Below are positions 6,179 to 7,871 of a stretch of DNA of 7,871 nucleotides, piece after piece. The position numbers and the translations under genes are program-made. The stretch comes from Fibrobacter sp. UBA1313. GTDB lineage: Bacteria > Fibrobacterota > Fibrobacteria > Fibrobacterales > Fibrobacteraceae. Every line of letters begins with the position of its first letter. The stretch's first letter is position 1. The stretch spans positions 1 to 7,871 of the forward strand of contig DBTP01000047.1 in the NCBI GenBank assembly GCA_002307115.1, in the 5' to 3' direction. The notes beneath the pieces are model-generated. The model was not told the origin of the DNA, made no database searches, and saw only the letters and a list, made by a program, of their open reading frames with translations.

Positions 6179-6988
6179 TCAAAAATTATACCCTAGCTTT
6201 GCATTTGTGGAAAAACTGCGCCCCCCTAAATATTCACCATTAATCAGCGTCACACCCAAACGGAAATAAACATTTTGCAAATTGTAGGCGACCCCCAGAT
6301 CCTGTTGTAAAAAATAAGGGAAAGTGATATTAATGGTCTCCGAGGCATCCTGCAATGTATGCGTCACCCAAGGCGAAGTAAGCATAAAGGCATAGTTCAG
6401 CGCAAAATCAGATAAAAAATAACTGCCATAGGCACCCGCCCCCAAGGACAGATGCCAATCAACAGCATTATTCACAGAATAAACACTTGTTTCGGAACCC
6501 CCTCTTGTTACGGTATAAGACATTTTGTTTCGCGTAATTCCCGACAATAGATTAACACCGAACTCAAATGTCTGAGTATTTATCCCCACCGTAGAGGCTA
6601 AGTAGGGAAAAGGATTAACGCCTGCATTTCCGCCCCAAAAAAAATAGGTGGTTTTATAGTTTAACGCAAAATTGGCACCCGCAGTAGTTTCAATAAACCG
6701 ATAACTGATGCGGGCTTCCGTATGCGTCAATCCACTGGTATAATTAGGGGAACTTTCATCTGGAGGGTCATTTTCAACCCCATACAAACGAATGCGTTCA
6801 TTGTTGCCATAACTTGCCGAAAGCGAAATGTTTCCATTATAACCCTTGTTCATAGGCCGCATATTTCCAGACAGATTGGGCGCTTTGTAAGTTTCAAAAG
6901 TACCATCATTAATATTGACACTGCTACTACCGCACCCGAATAAAACCAAAACGGCAATGACATAAAAAAAACTCTTTAAAAACAACAT
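6179..6988 (-). CDS. Predicted lipoprotein with beta-barrel-like mature region, family not recognised
   Basis: 269 residues. I do not recognise the family. The N-terminus is a clear signal peptide: Lys5, a hydrophobic stretch 6-17, then the lipobox LFGC with Cys19 as the predicted lipidated residue, followed by GSSS. The mature part is rich in Gly, Asn, Ser, Thr, Tyr and Phe, with alternating hydrophobic and polar residues in several stretches (for example 91-97, 137-145, 176-187, 229-249), and the chain ends in GYNF. A terminal aromatic residue and such alternation are typical of outer-membrane beta-barrels, yet the signal is of lipoprotein type, an unusual combination. Function is unknown; an outer-membrane location is inferred. 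The ATG at 6988 has GGGGA six bases upstream. The next gene upstream ends in a terminator, so this gene should have its own promoter. Confidence 0.85.
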   Translation of the reverse strand: MLFLKSFFYVIAVLVLFGCGSSSVNINDGTFETYKAPNLSGNMRPMNKGYNGNISLSASYGNNERIRLYGVENDPPDESSPNYTSGLTHTEARISYRFIETTAGANFALNYKTTYFFWGGNAGVNPFPYLASTVGINTQTFEFGVNLLSGITRNKMSYTVTRGGSETSVYSVNNAVDWHLSLGAGAYGSYFLSDFALNYAFMLTSPWVTHTLQDASETINITFPYFLQQDLGVAYNLQNVYFRLGVTLINGEYLGGRSFSTNAKLGYNF

Positions 6989-7029
6989 AGAAAGTCCCCA
7001 ATGAGTATTCTATTTTTATTATCGACACT

Positions 7030-7035
7030 AATATA
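7030..7035 (-). promoter_or_regulatory. Candidate -10 element of the lipoprotein gene
   Basis: TATATT on the minus strand, just downstream of the terminator of the PAS gene. A start some seven bases further would give a leader of about 35 bases that includes GGGGA before the ATG. This contrasts with the leaderless spacing at yicC and metXW. Confidence 0.4.
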
Positions 7036-7049
7036 TAGAAAGAGAAAAC

Positions 7050-7085
7050 AAAAAAATCCAGCGATAAGAGCCGGATTTTTGTTTT
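7050..7085 (-). terminator. Rho-independent terminator of the LamG-PAS unit
   Basis: On the minus strand the arms ATCCGGC and GCTGGAT pair (one G-U) around a 7-base loop. They are flanked by A-runs on one side and a run of seven T residues on the other. The hairpin begins about 20 bases after the PAS stop codon. The A/T symmetry means it could also work on the plus strand, but no plus-strand gene ends there. Confidence 0.85.
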
Positions 7086-7099
7086 CAGTATGCAGACTT

Positions 7100-7528
7100 T
7101 TATAAAGCCATTTCGCGGGGAGAATTAAAGTAGACAGGGAAAAGAACATCTTCCTGCGGATCCACATCATCCTCGGCCGCCGTAGAATATTCTTCCAATT
7201 TCTGAATAGAATTACGGTAGATAATACGTCCCCGCGAATCCATGGAGGCTTCGCGCGTAATGCTACATTGGAAACTGCGACCTTTGCGATTTTTAAGACG
7301 GGCCACAAAATGGAAATTTTTTCCCTGCTCTGGTCCGCAGGCACGATAAGCTTTCCAATCCGCTTCATAGCGGTACAGATCCAGGATGTAATGCCATACC
7401 AATTCCTTTTCGGTAAAGCCAAACATCCGGCAGAAGCGGCGATTCCCGCTCAACAAGCGACCATGCTCATTGATCTCGCAGATGGCGAGTTCCTGATCTT
7501 CTTTGTTTATTGATTTTTGCTCGATCAT
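7100..7528 (-). CDS. Stand-alone PAS-domain protein
   Basis: 142 residues from the ATG at 7528. That start is chosen because AGGAGGTG lies six bases upstream; a longer reading to 7594 would run inside the preceding gene. One PAS domain fills about residues 13-115: ICEINEHGRLLSGNRRFCRMFGFTEKEL (16-43, in two parts around Gly23) is the classical N-terminal half, and REASMDSRGRIIYRNSIQKLEEY (92-114, around Gly100) the C-terminal beta-strands leading out of the fold. PAS domains sense small ligands, redox state or light, or mediate dimerisation. No kinase, GGDEF, EAL, HTH or methyl-accepting domain follows, only a short acidic tail (AEDDVDPQED, 118-127). There are no membrane segments, so it should be cytoplasmic. 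The gene begins 11 bases after the LamG gene and its Shine-Dalgarno touches that stop codon, implying coupled translation. Ligand and partner are unknown. Confidence 0.85.
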   Translation of the reverse strand: MIEQKSINKEDQELAICEINEHGRLLSGNRRFCRMFGFTEKELVWHYILDLYRYEADWKAYRACGPEQGKNFHFVARLKNRKGRSFQCSITREASMDSRGRIIYRNSIQKLEEYSTAAEDDVDPQEDVLFPVYFNSPREMAL

Positions 7529-7532
7529 GGGA

Positions 7533-7540
7533 CACCTCCT
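7533..7540 (-). promoter_or_regulatory. Shine-Dalgarno of the PAS gene, overlapping the LamG stop codon
   Basis: AGGAGGTG on the minus strand, six bases before the ATG at 7528. Its first base is the last base of the TGA stop of the LamG gene, an arrangement expected for coupled or re-initiating translation. Confidence 0.85.
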
Positions 7541-7871
7541 CACTCGTTGTAACGGTAGAACACGTCTGCAAAGGTAATCGCAGTCGTACTCCAACGGACG
7601 TCATCAATCTTTATATTCAAATTTTCTTTACCAAAATACAGCGCCACATCTTTTGAAGTAGAAAGCTTTTTGATGGTGGTAGATACCGATCCCGCCAGAG
7701 CGCCATCACGATATAAAACCATCGTAGAGCCATCCCACACAGCCACCAAATTCACCCATGCATTGAGTTTCAATGGATTCTCATCCACAACCACACTTTC
7801 ACAATTTAAAGGAGTGCCGGAACCATCAGCAAGGAAGAATGCAAAAGAAGCTTCCTCCGCTCCGCACATTC
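7540..7871 (-). CDS. C-terminal end of a LamG/concanavalin A-like domain protein, N-terminus outside the window
   Basis: The frame is open to the window edge, so only the last 110 or so residues are visible; the Met at 7869 is probably internal. Numbered from that Met, the segment LNAWVNLVAVWDGSTMVLYRDGALAGS (35-61, read around Trp45) is the central strand pair of LamG-type jelly-roll domains, matching the common W-x-H/N-[LV]-A-x-x-x-D-G ... LYxDG pattern. IKIDDVRWSTTAITFADVFYRYN (86-108, around Trp93) matches the C-terminal IDDVRI-S-x-A-L-x-x-x-[DE]-[VI] pattern. Such domains bind carbohydrate or protein ligands and are usually found in secreted or surface proteins. The chain ends directly after the domain. 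Localisation and the remaining domains cannot be judged from this fragment. It is followed after 11 bases by the PAS gene. Confidence 0.8.
   Translation of the reverse strand, partial: MCGAEEASFAFFLADGSGTPLNCESVVVDENPLKLNAWVNLVAVWDGSTMVLYRDGALAGSVSTTIKKLSTSKDVALYFGKENLNIKIDDVRWSTTAITFADVFYRYNE

Noticed and set aside
6041..6179. Inverted repeat AGAGCCA (6041-6047) / TGGCTCT (6173-6179)
   Set aside because: Seven bases with a 125-base interval, no T-run or other structure; consistent with chance.
6161..6250. Shine-Dalgarno-like AAAAAGGAG on the plus strand before a GTG at 6172
   Set aside because: The spacing is too short and the frame stops within about 23 codons while lying antisense to the lipoprotein gene.
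7529..7594. Longer PAS reading frame starting at 7594
   Set aside because: It overlaps the LamG gene in another frame, and a strong Shine-Dalgarno precedes the ATG at 7528.
1..7871. Insertion sequences, phage genes, CRISPR arrays, tRNA or rRNA genes, toxin-antitoxin or defence genes
   Set aside because: No transposase, repeat array, tRNA cloverleaf or defence motif was found; all larger open regions are explained by the genes listed.

Overview
The window carries seven protein-coding genes, two of them cut by the window edges, and no RNA genes, insertion sequences, phage genes or CRISPR arrays. Base composition is moderate (by eye a little under 50% G+C) and even along the window, with no sign of recent transfer. 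A Fibrobacter-like or other FCB-group Gram-negative bacterium is my best guess. The grounds are TATATTT(G)-type promoter elements close to start codons, a lipobox protein with a beta-barrel-like mature part, a LamG-domain protein, and a fused MetX-MetW enzyme. This is inference; no taxonomic marker gene is present.

Layout. At the left edge, on the minus strand, lie two nucleotide-sugar genes in one unit: an FdtA/QdtA-type cupin ketoisomerase (850-1266), then a PLP sugar aminotransferase of the DegT/FdtB/QdtB family (1-847, C-terminus outside the window). Together they would turn dTDP-4-keto-6-deoxyglucose into a dTDP-3-amino-3,6-dideoxyhexose for surface polysaccharide. Divergent from them is a metX-metW fusion (1334-3130), an acyl-homoserine-forming enzyme of methionine synthesis. 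It meets head-on, with overlapping stop codons, a minus-strand flavoprotein (3127-5058) of the CoA-disulfide/persulfide reductase family with two C-terminal rhodanese domains, the first lacking its catalytic cysteine. Divergent from that gene is yicC (5132-6013), an RNA endonuclease family gene.

The right part is all minus strand: a lipoprotein with beta-barrel-like sequence and no recognised family (6179-6988), preceded by a two-gene unit encoding the C-terminal end of a LamG-domain protein (7540 to the edge) and a stand-alone PAS-domain protein (7100-7528). A clear hairpin-plus-U-tract terminator separates that unit from the lipoprotein gene.

Methionine synthesis and persulfide/sulfane-sulfur handling sit side by side and both belong to sulfur metabolism, but the genes are convergent and not an operon. 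The other genes look functionally independent. Start signals fall into two classes. Three genes (fdtA-like, metXW, yicC) have a TATATT-like hexamer 6-7 bases before the ATG and no Shine-Dalgarno, which suggests leaderless mRNAs. The reductase, lipoprotein and PAS genes have ordinary Shine-Dalgarno sequences.
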